This document shows, one piece after another, positions 25,657-34,775 of a DNA stretch of 64,000 nucleotides. Position 1 is the first letter of the stretch. The number at the start of each line of letters is the position of its first letter. Under the pieces are notes generated by a model. That model was not told the origin of the DNA, did no database searches, and saw nothing but the letters and a program-made list of their open reading frames with translations. Both the position numbers and the translations under genes were made by a program. The DNA comes from Methanosarcina horonobensis HB-1 = JCM 15518 (lineage in GTDB: Archaea > Halobacteriota > Methanosarcinia > Methanosarcinales > Methanosarcinaceae): positions 1,777,036 to 1,841,035 of the forward strand of contig NZ_CP009516.1 in assembly GCF_000970285.1 (NCBI RefSeq), in the 5' to 3' direction.

Positions 25657-28602
25657 ATGTCTGAAGATGCGATTCTGAGGTTACACCAAACAGGTCTATT
25701 TAATAAGCTTCTTGAGAAAGAGAATGAAGAGAAAAAAAGTACTTCAATAGAAGATCATGAAATCTCACAAAATATAATTTCAGTTGTTCGCAAAGCTGCT
25801 CCTTTGTTAGAAAGAATTCCAATAAACATGCCTGAATTCACATTACATAACGCTAATCATAGTATACATGTAATTAAAAATATAGAAGATTTAATACCTC
25901 CAGAGACTCTTGAACAATTAAACGCTGTTGAAATTTCCATACTTATTTACGCTGCGTATCTTCACGACATAGGAATGATCTCTTCTTCTGATGAGCGGAA
26001 GCAGATTGTTAAAACTAATGAATTTAAGAAGCTTTTAAACTCAAATGAAGAATTATATGAAAAGCTTGAGAAAGCGAAAAACAATGGCGATTATCAAGCA
26101 GTACTTGAAATTGAAAACAAAGCATTTACTGATTTTCTTCGAAAAAATCACGTTGAACATGCACACAAAATAATCAAAGAATATGAATTGGACTCTGAAA
26201 TCTCATGGAAAGGCACTTCATACTATAAATGGGTAAAGGCAGTATGCGACAGTCATGGACTTCCAGTAAAAGAGCTAAAGAAGAATGATAATTGGCCAAT
26301 TGATGTTTTAGTACGAAATAAGCCAGTGAATGTTCAGTATTTATCTCTTATATTACGACTAGCTGATATATTGGATCTCGATTCCGAAAGAACACCAAAG
26401 CGTTTATTCTATCATATAAATCCAAAGGATAAAATCAGCATTCAAGAGTGGGAAAAACATCTTTCCATTACTGGATTTCGGATTGGACCTGAAGAAATCA
26501 AAGTTGAAGCTGAATGTAAAAGTCCAAACTGCGAACGTGTACTTAGAAAATTTATAAAAGATATTGATAAAGAACTCGAAGAAAGCAATTATTTGATTTC
26601 GAGTTATAGAGCTGATTTCGCTAAATATAGATTAAATCTTTCTGAGTCAGTTAATGTACGAATCCATTCTATTGGTTATGAATACCGTGATTTCCGTTTC
26701 GAACTTGATTATCGTCGAGTCCTCGACTTACTGATGGGAGAAGGACTATATGGAAATCCGGTTGTAGCACTTAGAGAGCTTCTACAAAACTCTGTAGATG
26801 CTGTACGTTATAGAGAATCTCTAGAGAAAAGAGAAGGAAATGGTTATCGCCCTAGCATAGAAGTCTCTTTGACAAATGACGAATTAATTGTTGAAGATAA
26901 TGGCATCGGAATGGATGAGGAGATATTTAAAAATTATTTCATGAAAGTTGGTAGAAGTTATTATCAAAGCTCAGATTTTCGTGAAAAAAATGTGGACATA
27001 GATCCTGTAAGCGAATTTGGAATCGGTATTTTATCAGTTTTTATGGTTGCCGATAAGTTTACCGTTGAGAGTAGAAGAAAAACTTTTGAAGATGAGCTCA
27101 ATCCATACATATCAATATATTTTGAAATCCCAACAGCTTATGACTATTTTGTAAAACGGCAATCTAAACGTTCTAAGTATGGAACGAAAATAATTTTGAA
27201 CTTAAAATCTGATCATCCATTTTCTCCCTCATCACTAATTGAAAAAATATCAGAAATTGCTCCTTTTATTGAATATCAAATAAAGGTTAAAACAAATGAT
27301 GAAACAAAAATCTATGAACCTCTTTTACCAGGTGAAATATATGGAGATACCTCTAACATAAAAACTTATTATGACATTACTTTTAATGAATTGGATAAAT
27401 CTGAGGGGATAGAAGGTACAATGAAAGTTGTAAGGACTTCTAGAGAAAGAAAACATCTGATCGCTCAACGGGGTTTCTCAATTCCTCTTGACAAACTATT
27501 ACCCCCTTGGTTATCCAATAGTCTCCTGATGTCAATAAATATTTCAGGTCAAACAAAATTATCACTATCTCCAAACAGATCAAATATAATTGAAGATGAA
27601 AAATACCATGAGTTAATTGAAAAAATACAATTGAGATTATTAGATGAACTCGAAAATAGCTTGAAGACATATAGAGATTCGAATACATTTGAAAAATATA
27701 TTAAATATGTTGATGAATTAATAGATGACAATTTTTTTAGTACTTATAGACATGATCCGCCTTTTGGATCCGATTATGAGGAAGATAAGAGAATAGAATT
27801 AATGACAAAAATCATCCTCAATAACGTTCCTTTTCTAACGATTTCACGTGACGGAACACGTGCTTATAAATTAGTTAAAGACTTTAATAAGTTTTCAACA
27901 ATAGTAGTAACTTCAGAAATTTGGCCTGAAGAAATCCAAAACGAAAATGTTTTCGAAGAAATAAAACGTCTAATCGACCTAGATGTAATTGTTTTACTAG
28001 GTAGAGATCAGAATAGCATGAGGAAATACTACATGTTATGTGAAATTTTAGAGAATCCTTCTGACATCTATATTACATCTATACCTGGAGTCGTCGTCAA
28101 AACTTTTGTAAGTAACGATGATTTAAAAATGTATAGTATTAACTATAATATGTTCACATTTAAGATGTATAGTAAAACTGGAACCAAAGAACCGCTATTT
28201 GTTCATGATCCAGAAGATAATATTGATTCTGAAACAGTGATTTTTAATGCTAATCATCGATTATTGTATAGATTTTTTGATGGATGGGATCCAAGAGATG
28301 AAAATTGTCTTGAAGCGTTAAATTATCTGGGTAAACTCTTTTCCGATTTATTAATTAATATGGAGGCTGTAGCATTTTCAGCTTATAACACACGAGGGAT
28401 CAGATATAAGGAGGATATAAATTGCTCGTATATTGGAATACTCAAACATTATCCAGAAATATTTGAGTATTTCTGTAATGCAGTAGAGGAGTTTTGGAAA
28501 AATGCCCAAGATGTGGGAGCTATTTCTCATGGTGAGGAGTTTCCTGGTTTTAATGTGGATGACCTACCTTGGTTTTGGAACTATTGCAATGAGCAAACAT
28601 GA
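25657..28602 (+). CDS. HD-domain/Hsp90-type ATPase fusion, predicted defence cargo
   Basis: 981 residues. N-terminal HD phosphohydrolase-like domain: histidines in LHNANHSIHV (64-71) and H103-D104 in YLHDIGM, then HGLP and RLADILDLD. From about 345 comes a GHKL ATPase of Hsp90 type: E374/N378 in RELLQNSVDA, D414 in DNGIGMDEEI, and GIGILSVF at 455-462, followed by an Hsp90-like middle domain (RGFSIPLDKLLPPW, SLSPNRSNIIEDE). The last ~330 residues are unassigned. ATG at 25657 has AAAGGAG 7 bases before it. Such HD-Hsp90 proteins occur in microbial defence islands; the activity here is inferred. It occupies the same slot in B as the NDT/Mrr pair does in A. Confidence 0.75.
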   Translation: MSEDAILRLHQTGLFNKLLEKENEEKKSTSIEDHEISQNIISVVRKAAPLLERIPINMPEFTLHNANHSIHVIKNIEDLIPPETLEQLNAVEISILIYAAYLHDIGMISSSDERKQIVKTNEFKKLLNSNEELYEKLEKAKNNGDYQAVLEIENKAFTDFLRKNHVEHAHKIIKEYELDSEISWKGTSYYKWVKAVCDSHGLPVKELKKNDNWPIDVLVRNKPVNVQYLSLILRLADILDLDSERTPKRLFYHINPKDKISIQEWEKHLSITGFRIGPEEIKVEAECKSPNCERVLRKFIKDIDKELEESNYLISSYRADFAKYRLNLSESVNVRIHSIGYEYRDFRFELDYRRVLDLLMGEGLYGNPVVALRELLQNSVDAVRYRESLEKREGNGYRPSIEVSLTNDELIVEDNGIGMDEEIFKNYFMKVGRSYYQSSDFREKNVDIDPVSEFGIGILSVFMVADKFTVESRRKTFEDELNPYISIYFEIPTAYDYFVKRQSKRSKYGTKIILNLKSDHPFSPSSLIEKISEIAPFIEYQIKVKTNDETKIYEPLLPGEIYGDTSNIKTYYDITFNELDKSEGIEGTMKVVRTSRERKHLIAQRGFSIPLDKLLPPWLSNSLLMSINISGQTKLSLSPNRSNIIEDEKYHELIEKIQLRLLDELENSLKTYRDSNTFEKYIKYVDELIDDNFFSTYRHDPPFGSDYEEDKRIELMTKIILNNVPFLTISRDGTRAYKLVKDFNKFSTIVVTSEIWPEEIQNENVFEEIKRLIDLDVIVLLGRDQNSMRKYYMLCEILENPSDIYITSIPGVVVKTFVSNDDLKMYSINYNMFTFKMYSKTGTKEPLFVHDPEDNIDSETVIFNANHRLLYRFFDGWDPRDENCLEALNYLGKLFSDLLINMEAVAFSAYNTRGIRYKEDINCSYIGILKHYPEIFEYFCNAVEEFWKNAQDVGAISHGEEFPGFNVDDLPWFWNYCNEQT

Positions 28603-28845
28603 CATTGTATCCAAGAATTTGACGTTGAATTTATAGAGAAATTGGCATGTCCCATTTTAAATGAGTTAATGTCTTTATTATTAGTTCTTCAACCTTCTCC
28701 AATTTTGAACCATTTTACTGAATTTTACTAAGGGATGTAAAATTAATTAGATTTACAACTCTTTTATAGCCTCTCCTTAAGCCGTTTTACTATTTTACTG
28801 TAAATTTTACATTTTTTACATTTTACAGTAAAAACATACACATTT

Positions 28846-29399
28846 TTACTTTTGACCTGAAACCAATGCCTCCCACTTATTTACTCTTTCCAGAACATGT
28901 GCATTAAGAGTAAACGGTTTATCTGACTTGGCGTTCTGCTTCATATAATGCAAAGTACCTTTAGAAAACCCTAATTTCTTCCAGTCAACATAAGAAATGT
29001 TGAGGATCTTTTGTCTTATGGCATAAGAATCAATTCTCTCTATCTCATATTCAGGCTTAACAAAATCCAGTTTTTCCTTTTTGCTTGTGAGATAATGGGC
29101 TAATTCTCTAACCTTAAGGAAGATAACATAACTCCAAGTGCTTTCCTTTCCCTGGTAACTTACTTTTTTATTCAGCATATTGGAAAACTCATTAACAATT
29201 TTCCTTGCTCCTGTAGGTTTCAGTCTCAAATTGTAATTTTCTGTTCTTATGAAATCCTTACTTTCCATAGCTCCATTTTCAACCAAGCTGATAACTGCCA
29301 GATCCACAAGGAACCTGAAAGGCTCCTGAAGGTCATAGGCTAAGCTGTTCTTGCTTGGTGTCATTTCATGCAAAAACCCTACATGAGCATCCAGACCTA
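28846..29399 (-). pseudogene. cas1: cas1 3' fragment (casposon B)
   Basis: Encodes about the last 184 residues of a casposase nearly identical to 17258-18475, starting at GLDAHVGFLHEM. It keeps the catalytic H and E but lacks the N-terminal domain and the first catalytic glutamate, so it cannot work alone. The downstream 110 bp also match casposon A. Identity to A ends after CCAGACCTA, where the complete gene continues CAGTG and this copy continues into the palindrome ATAACTCGAGTTAT. Confidence 0.9.
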
Positions 29400-29412
29400 T
29401 AACTCGAGTTAT
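29399..29412. repeat. 14-bp perfect palindrome at the cas1 breakpoint
   Basis: ATAACTCGAGTTAT is a perfect inverted repeat lying exactly where similarity to the intact cas1 ends. It may be the deletion scar or the entry point of another element. Confidence 0.7.
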
Positions 29413-30008
29413 ATGCAAAATCAAATTGTGGGCGGCCACTCACCCTAAAGAATGTGGTATTCTTCAGGTCGCCCGCTCGGTTAGTCTGGTACTTATAATT
29501 TGTTAATTCTCCTATGCTTAGATTTCTTTAATTTATATGTTGAACGTCTGTTTTTGGTATTACCCGTGCCTCCTTAATGTAATGCTTGGTTGCGTCAACA
29601 GTAACAAAACCATACTTTACAAAGAAGCTATAGTTTAGAGATTTAAATGAAAAAAGAAGCGAAAGTTCACTTCTGCCCCGACTTAAATGACCGGGTATTC
29701 GTGACCCTCCGCACTTCCCGTAATAATATAGAAATTTCTTAAGATCCAGTATTATATTCCCATACTCCTTATTTTTTAGGTTGTAACACTGAGAACAGTA
29801 TTATATGAATTTATAATGTTATCATGTTTTAATCAAAAAAATAAAGCTTTATCAAGCTTTAAACTCAAATTCGGATTTTTATTTAATCTTCTGAAAATAA
29901 GTATGTTTATATAGTAATTTATCCTGTAGTTTTTGAGTAAATTTATTCTGTAATTTTTGATTATGGGTGTTCCCGGATCAAAATATGGAAAAAACAGGAG
30001 AAAATAAC
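29413..30008. other. intergenic right of casposon B, with nested hairpin
   Basis: No gene. At 29430-29474 a nested hairpin can form: outer GGGCGGCC/GGTCGCCC arms enclosing AAGAAT-GTGGT-ATTCTT. Hairpins of this kind occur at ends of IS200/IS605-type elements, but no tnpA or tnpB is present. The rest is AT-rich up to the promoter of the PKD protein. Confidence 0.4.
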
Positions 30009-30437
30009 ATGAAAAGTAATGGAAAGTTTATATGGAAAATAACACTGTCTGTTTTCACCATATTAATGATGTTGACTTTATTGTCTACAGCAGCCTCTGC
30101 ATCAGTTACTATATACAAAACTCCCCTTGGTGCAGGAACTCCTCCAGCAACAGAACGCCTATCCGGCGGGGGTAATTCCATTGATTATACGGCTGTAGCC
30201 GCTTCGAGTACTGATCCGAGAATAGTACAATTCAAGGATCTATCTAAAGGTACAGAGACATATATCAGATGGGACTTTGGAGATGGAACCTATCTCGAGG
30301 GAACAAAAATTACTCCACAACTAAAAAATCCGGTACACAAGTATGCAAAAACTGGTTATTATATTAGTTGTCTGACTATCAAATGCAGTGGTTATAATGG
30401 AAAGTTGTGGGTTCATAAGACTCTTGTTATTAAATAA
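30009..30437 (+). CDS. small secreted PKD-domain protein
   Basis: 142 residues from ATG 30009 (AGGAG 8 bases upstream); the frame is open to 29967 but without a better RBS. It has a signal peptide (FIWKITLSVFTILMMLTLLS, cut near ASA) and a single PKD immunoglobulin-like domain with the diagnostic ETYIRWDFGDGTYLEG and HKYAKTGYYISCLTI. PKD domains are frequent on Methanosarcina surface proteins and mediate adhesion or spacing. No anchor is visible, so it is probably secreted. Confidence 0.78.
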   Translation: MKSNGKFIWKITLSVFTILMMLTLLSTAASASVTIYKTPLGAGTPPATERLSGGGNSIDYTAVAASSTDPRIVQFKDLSKGTETYIRWDFGDGTYLEGTKITPQLKNPVHKYAKTGYYISCLTIKCSGYNGKLWVHKTLVIK

Positions 30438-30697
30438 ATTTGAGGAAGTTAAAAGTTGACTTGGTTAAAAGTTGACTTATAACTTTTAATTTTTATAACG
30501 TCTGTTCTTATACGGTTTCTGTAGTCTCTGTAGTAATTACCACAAAAAATATCCCAATTTTGGTCATTATGCTTGGTTTTTTGTAAATTGAAAATCAAAT
30601 GACTTAGTTTAAAATTTTTATTATTTAGCTTAAAGCTATCTTAAAAAAACGATATCATTGACTTTTTAGATTAGCTTCAAGATGCATTTTAGGGATA

Positions 30698-30862
30698 ATG
30701 TGCTGCATCACACTTCCACAATTATCTCAGAAACCTCTCGATATCCCAGATCTGGAACATTGGGGAAAATCTGTCGAACTATTAGAAAGGGATATATTTG
30801 GTACATCTGCTACGAGCGATATTCCTGGACATTGTAAGTGGCTTCCAGGCATATGTGCGTGA
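30698..30862 (+). CDS. possible 54-residue small protein
   Basis: ATG 30698 with AGGGATA upstream opens a 54-codon frame (MCCITLPQLSQKPLDIPDLE...HCKWLPGICA). It has four cysteines and a plausible amino-acid mixture, but no family is recognised and it stands alone in a 500-bp gap. It could also be the end of a lost gene. Confidence 0.3.
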   Translation: MCCITLPQLSQKPLDIPDLEHWGKSVELLERDIFGTSATSDIPGHCKWLPGICA

Positions 30863-30935
30863 AAAGAATCGGACTATAATCGGACTATATAATGTCTTTA
30901 CTTAGCCACAAAAAAGAAGTAAGTTCAATTAGAGT

Positions 30936-31172
30936 CTATTTTTCTATGTTTGAACATAACACGAGAGTACACTCTGTACCGGTGTAGAACATAACACAAT
31001 TTTCCGTCATTTCAAGCAGATTGACACGCTGGTAATACATCTTCTCAGATAATTTATACTTATCTGCCCATAGGGTATTCAATAAGAACGAATATACACT
31101 GGCAGGGTCCTTATGGTTGACATAATAGGCTTGTACTGCATCGAAATATTCTTTTGATTGTATTCTTTGCAC
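30936..31172 (-). CDS. small hypothetical protein
   Basis: 78 residues from GTG 31172, with AGGGA about 6 bases upstream. The composition is protein-like, with several aromatic residues (KEYFDAVQAYYVNHKDPASVY). The C terminus (VLCSNIEK) has no motif. Not recognised; it could be a fragment of a larger gene because the start is weak. Confidence 0.4.
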   Translation of the reverse strand: MQRIQSKEYFDAVQAYYVNHKDPASVYSFLLNTLWADKYKLSEKMYYQRVNLLEMTENCVMFYTGTECTLVLCSNIEK

Positions 31173-31310
31173 TGTTAGTCCCTATCTTTCATTAGACTGT
31201 TTTAATAAATAACTTTGGGCAAGATAAATATTACGGTGAATATTGCAGCAGTCCTTCGGTAGGTAAAGACCTTCTTGCCTGCTACGACTTATATAGAGCC
31301 TCTACACTCA

Positions 31311-31440
31311 ATTAAAAACAGCTTACTTGCTCTTTAGCCGAAAATAATACAGACTTTATAGCTATATATGACGCCAGCCTTGACTCACAGGCACCTTTAC
31401 AGGCAATTTCACATCCAAAAGTAATTGAACTGAGAAACAA
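31311..31440. repeat. dispersed intergenic repeat, copy 1
   Basis: AAAAACAGCTTACTTGCTC followed about 75 bp later by TTTACAGGCAATTTCACATCC. The same two blocks occur in the same order at 41575-41690 and 56135-56260, and the second block alone at 60380. Confidence 0.5.
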
Positions 31441-31459
31441 ATAGCTTAGAATTTTGTCT

Positions 31460-31717
31460 TTATACAAAAGCTATTCCAAGATAGTTCAATATGATAATTA
31501 AAAGTGCTCCGAAGATGCCTCCAATTGCGCAAATCAAGACAGTCAATAATGTTATTGCGATTTCAAGCCCAAATAAAAACTTTGCTGCAGCTAGGACTAG
31601 AATTCCAAGTACAGCATTCATGGCAAGTTGAGTACCGTTCTTAAGTATTACATATAATACAACAGCTATTATAATTGCCAGAACTAGCGTTGAGATCTCT
31701 ATAACTGCAAATGCCAT
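31460..31717 (-). CDS. BofA-like small membrane protein
   Basis: 85 residues, almost wholly hydrophobic, with two to three membrane helices. The middle NAVLGILVLAAAKFLFGLEI and the end TLLTVLICAIGGIFGALLII fit the BofA family. In Bacillus that family inhibits pro-sigma-K processing; in archaea the role is unknown and sigma-K is absent, so only the fold is implied. It stands alone with its own start (ATG). Confidence 0.72.
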   Translation of the reverse strand: MAFAVIEISTLVLAIIIAVVLYVILKNGTQLAMNAVLGILVLAAAKFLFGLEIAITLLTVLICAIGGIFGALLIIILNYLGIAFV

Positions 31718-31879
31718 AATTTCTAGTTAGAAATTCAATTCATTTATATCTATCATTGATTTTTAGCTTTACTTTTTTGGCATATCGAATTATTAAAGCC
31801 TCAATTCCATGAGTTCTTTGCGTCTGGTTTAAACAACGCTGGTGTTGCCCCTTAACGATAACCGATGAATTGTTTCAAG

Positions 31880-32647
31880 TTAAAACTCAAAATTAGGCTC
31901 TCTATTAATAGAGTTCAACAATCTCTTTGTAGATTCAATCTGTTCATCGTTTCCATCCACTACAAGCCAGATAGCGCCCTCAGCTCCACTTACTCCACCA
32001 CCTGCAACAAGTTGTGCACTTGCACCAGTAAGAAGTGAAATTGCTTCGATTTCAGTGACAATTTCACCAGCTACAGGTAGTAAACGGGGCCCATGCGAGC
32101 CTGGAGCATTTAATTTCCGTGCTAAATCATTTAAATCATCGTAAACACGTTTTTCAAGTCCTGCAGGAAGTATCAGTCTGACACGTCGGCCTACAACTGC
32201 CTGAATCGATGCAACAGTAGTTCCGCCATGCAGATCTCCAATGTAAATGCCTGCCTGTCCTTTTGGAAGGTTCAACGCATTAACACCCTTTAAAATCACG
32301 TCTCCTTCCTTCAAATCATCCACAACGTTAAAAATAGTTTCTCCCTGCTTCCAGATACCATCCTTAATTACTATATCTCCTGGAAAACCAGTTTCATCTT
32401 TAATACGCCCGGAACTGGTCACAGGACTGCCAGGAGGAAGGACAACACCCCTGAAAAATCTTTTTCTTGAAAAATTTTCTGCTTGACCTATAAAAGACAA
32501 TATTTCTTCAGCCACGTAACCGTTTGTAGTTCCAGCAATTATAACAGTGGTTCCAGATGCAAGAGATTCATTTACTGCTGGATGCTTCACCAGAGCTTTT
32601 GCTATTAATCTTTTCCCTGCAGCTGGGGTTATTAAAAACTGTTCCAT
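31880..32647 (-). CDS. conserved hypothetical protein
   Basis: 255 soluble residues. There are glycine-rich turns ([57 protein letters not shown]) and a Rossmann-like alternation, suggesting a nucleotide or small-molecule binding enzyme, but no catalytic motif or family can be named. No signal peptide. It is well separated from its neighbours, so there is no operon clue. Confidence 0.6.
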   Translation of the reverse strand: MEQFLITPAAGKRLIAKALVKHPAVNESLASGTTVIIAGTTNGYVAEEILSFIGQAENFSRKRFFRGVVLPPGSPVTSSGRIKDETGFPGDIVIKDGIWKQGETIFNVVDDLKEGDVILKGVNALNLPKGQAGIYIGDLHGGTTVASIQAVVGRRVRLILPAGLEKRVYDDLNDLARKLNAPGSHGPRLLPVAGEIVTEIEAISLLTGASAQLVAGGGVSGAEGAIWLVVDGNDEQIESTKRLLNSINREPNFEF

Positions 32648-32840
32648 TTATTTCCATCTCCAATCATTGACTCAGTTCCAAAATATAGTAGTAAAAATAA
32701 TGTAATCTAGTGGTAAAAATAAAGTAACATCCTTACGCAAAATTTATAATTTTTACAGTTTTGTAATGATGTTATGGTACAATGGAAACTATAATCTTAC
32801 TCTTAAATCAAAATTACGCTGGTACACCTCGCTACAAGGA

Positions 32841-32955
32841 GGCTGTCCTACAATTATTGGCAGTAATAAAGAAGTGCTAAAAAGAAAGCAAATAAGACCC
32901 TTTAAATCAAAAAAGAAGGAATTCTTTTATTACTTAAGGTAATTGTCGGACAGCC
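32841..32955. mobile_element. MITE with GGCTGTCC inverted ends
   Basis: 115 bp bounded by GGCTGTCCTACAATTATT and its near-exact inverse GGTAATTGTCGGACAGCC (two mismatches in 18). Too short to code for a transposase; the interior is AT-rich. No clear target duplication. Probably mobilised by a full-length IS with the same ends elsewhere in the genome. Confidence 0.7.
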
Positions 32956-33160
32956 CGCAAGCAACGGGGCCCACGCCAGATCCTTCTTTTGTTTGTATCA
33001 TTGAAGCTTGTATAGTATCAACAGAAGAAGCAAAAATAACAGCAAGAAGCCAAAAGTAATTGTTTTGTTGCCCCTAAATATCAAAAATATATTCCAATGC
33101 GGTTAAAATTTTATCACTTTGCATGAGAAAAAGGAAAAAGGAAAATACTAAAATACCTCA

Positions 33161-34279
33161 TTAATTTAGTCCTATTTGAGTATTATTAATTACATTGGTA
33201 ACTACATTGACTACCGTAATTATATATACAGTTGAGTTATTATTTTTCCATTCCAGTCCGGGTACATTGTTCATATTTTCAGCCATTTCTTTTACTTTGT
33301 CTATATTCTCAGATATCTCTGTCATATTATCCATTTTTTGATCCAGTTTTTTTATTTCTTCTATGTCTTCAGATATATCTGTAATATTATCCGGAATTTC
33401 AGGCATCTCAGTCATATTATCCGTGTTTTTGATTAAAATCATGTTTCCAATCACGTTGCATTTCATTGGTTCGGCCATTGTACTCATGTTTCCGACCATT
33501 GTTGTCACATTGATCATGTCTTCAGCCGTTCCAGCCGTATTACCAATGTTCTTGATTTTAATCATTTTTTTAGTCATATTACCTGTTATGATCCCAGTCA
33601 TATTTCCCTTCATGAGCACAGTCATGTTGCTCGTGTTCTCTGTCATGTTAGCCATATTTTCTGTCATATTGCACGTTATGTTTCCGGTCATATTTCCCTT
33701 CATGAGCACAGTCATGTTGCTCGTGTTCTCTGTCATGTTAGCCATATTTTCTGTCATATTGCACGTTATGTTTCCGGTCATATTTCCCTTCATGAGCACA
33801 GTCATGTAGTCTATTTTTCCTTCCATTCCCGTCATATTGACAACTTTTCCGTCTATCTCAGCTTTGTCCGTTTTTCCGACTATAACCACTTTTCCAGGCA
33901 TATCATCTATTTTCCCTATCATTACCATGCTTTCAGTTCTGTTGACCACGTCTTCGATTATAGTTAACTCTCCGGTTACGTTACATGTCATGAGTTTGGT
34001 CACATTTTCCGTTTTTCCGGTAGCGTTTGCAGTTTGGGTTTCGATAAGGTTTCTAATTCTATTTTTAGTCCGGTTATCAGTCATGTTTTCAGTCATATTG
34101 CCCGATGTACCGACTACAAATGCGTTTCCGGTCACGTTACACATGACTGTTTTATCTATATCTTCAGTCGCGACCATATACATATTATTCGAATTCTCAG
34201 TCGTGGTAGTTTGTGCCTGTACGGGTACAGCAGACAAAGCTATGTATATCGCTAGTAGAGAAACCATTACTTTCCTCAT
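33161..34279 (-). CDS. secreted Asn-Met-Thr repeat surface protein
   Basis: 372 residues from ATG 34279, which has GGGGGG 6 bases upstream; the frame is open further but the signal peptide starts here (MRKVMVSLLAIYIALS, cut after VQAQ). The body is almost entirely N-M-T, N-V-T and N-I-T units, giving dozens of N-glycosylation sequons. It includes a 30-residue unit (MTVLMKGNMTGNITCNMTEN...) repeated exactly from 90-bp DNA repeats. The C terminus is hydrophobic (TVYIITVVNVVTNVI), possibly a weak anchor. Likely a heavily glycosylated coat protein; no relative recognised. Confidence 0.65.
   Translation of the reverse strand: MRKVMVSLLAIYIALSAVPVQAQTTTTENSNNMYMVATEDIDKTVMCNVTGNAFVVGTSGNMTENMTDNRTKNRIRNLIETQTANATGKTENVTKLMTCNVTGELTIIEDVVNRTESMVMIGKIDDMPGKVVIVGKTDKAEIDGKVVNMTGMEGKIDYMTVLMKGNMTGNITCNMTENMANMTENTSNMTVLMKGNMTGNITCNMTENMANMTENTSNMTVLMKGNMTGIITGNMTKKMIKIKNIGNTAGTAEDMINVTTMVGNMSTMAEPMKCNVIGNMILIKNTDNMTEMPEIPDNITDISEDIEEIKKLDQKMDNMTEISENIDKVKEMAENMNNVPGLEWKNNNSTVYIITVVNVVTNVINNTQIGLN
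33601..33807. repeat. exact 90-bp tandem repeats inside the Asn-Met-Thr gene
   Basis: Units begin at 33601, 33691 and 33781 (TATTTCCCTTCATGAGCACA). The first two are identical over 90 bp and the third is partial. Perfect identity means recent duplication or ongoing homogenisation. Confidence 0.85.
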
Positions 34280-34775
34280 TACTTTCCCCCCGGTATTCGA
34301 ATTTACGCATTGAATGAGTAGATATGCCAAATAAATTAAAATCAGTTTTATAATCTCCATGGAATTATTTTCTTCCTATTTTATAATTAGTTAATCATAA
34401 TTAACTGAAATCCTACTTCCCGAATTAAAATTCATTTTTTCATAATTTTTTCTGATATCTATCCCTGATTAAACATGAATTTATTGAACTTCTATGAGAT
34501 AGTTTAAAACGACTAGATGCGACATCTACATCAGGATAAAGAATCTTGTTTCAGCCAGGTACACGGCTCCTTAGAAAAGCCATTATTTTGTTTGTATCAT
34601 TGAAGCCCATACAGCACCCTTTATCTGCCTGTCATCCTGAATATCTCTCTTAATCCCAACGATATTAAATACAGATATGGCTTTAATTGGAGCCGATGAG
34701 CCGGGAAAAAGTCGTCCCTCCTCGGGTTTTAAATTTCTCCCGGCTCAGAAGTGTTCAGCACACTGGCGCCTGAAT
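34280..34775. other. intergenic between divergently oriented blocks
   Basis: No gene. TTTTGTTTGTATCATTGAAGC at 34586-34606 repeats a sequence at 32989-33009, so these spacers share another dispersed element. Confidence 0.4.

Larger units (their letters stand above)
25246..29399. mobile_element. casposon B, truncated
   Basis: Starts with a left-end sequence (25246-25307) that aligns directly with the casposon A left end, in the same orientation. It contains one large cargo gene and then the 3' part of a cas1 with its flanking TGTAAA-type repeats, again oriented as in A. Sequence matching cas1 stops at 29399 and the rest (cas1 5' half, PolB operon, right TIR and third target copy) is missing. 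It is best read as a second, older casposon inserted at the same site and then cut down by a deletion. Confidence 0.78.

Noticed and set aside
29430-29474. Intact IS200/IS605 element
   Set aside because: Only hairpins are seen; no transposase or tnpB frame nearby.
33363-34313. Plus-strand hydrophobic open frames
   Set aside because: They are antisense shadows of the Asn-Met-Thr repeat gene; the minus strand has the signal peptide and the strong RBS.
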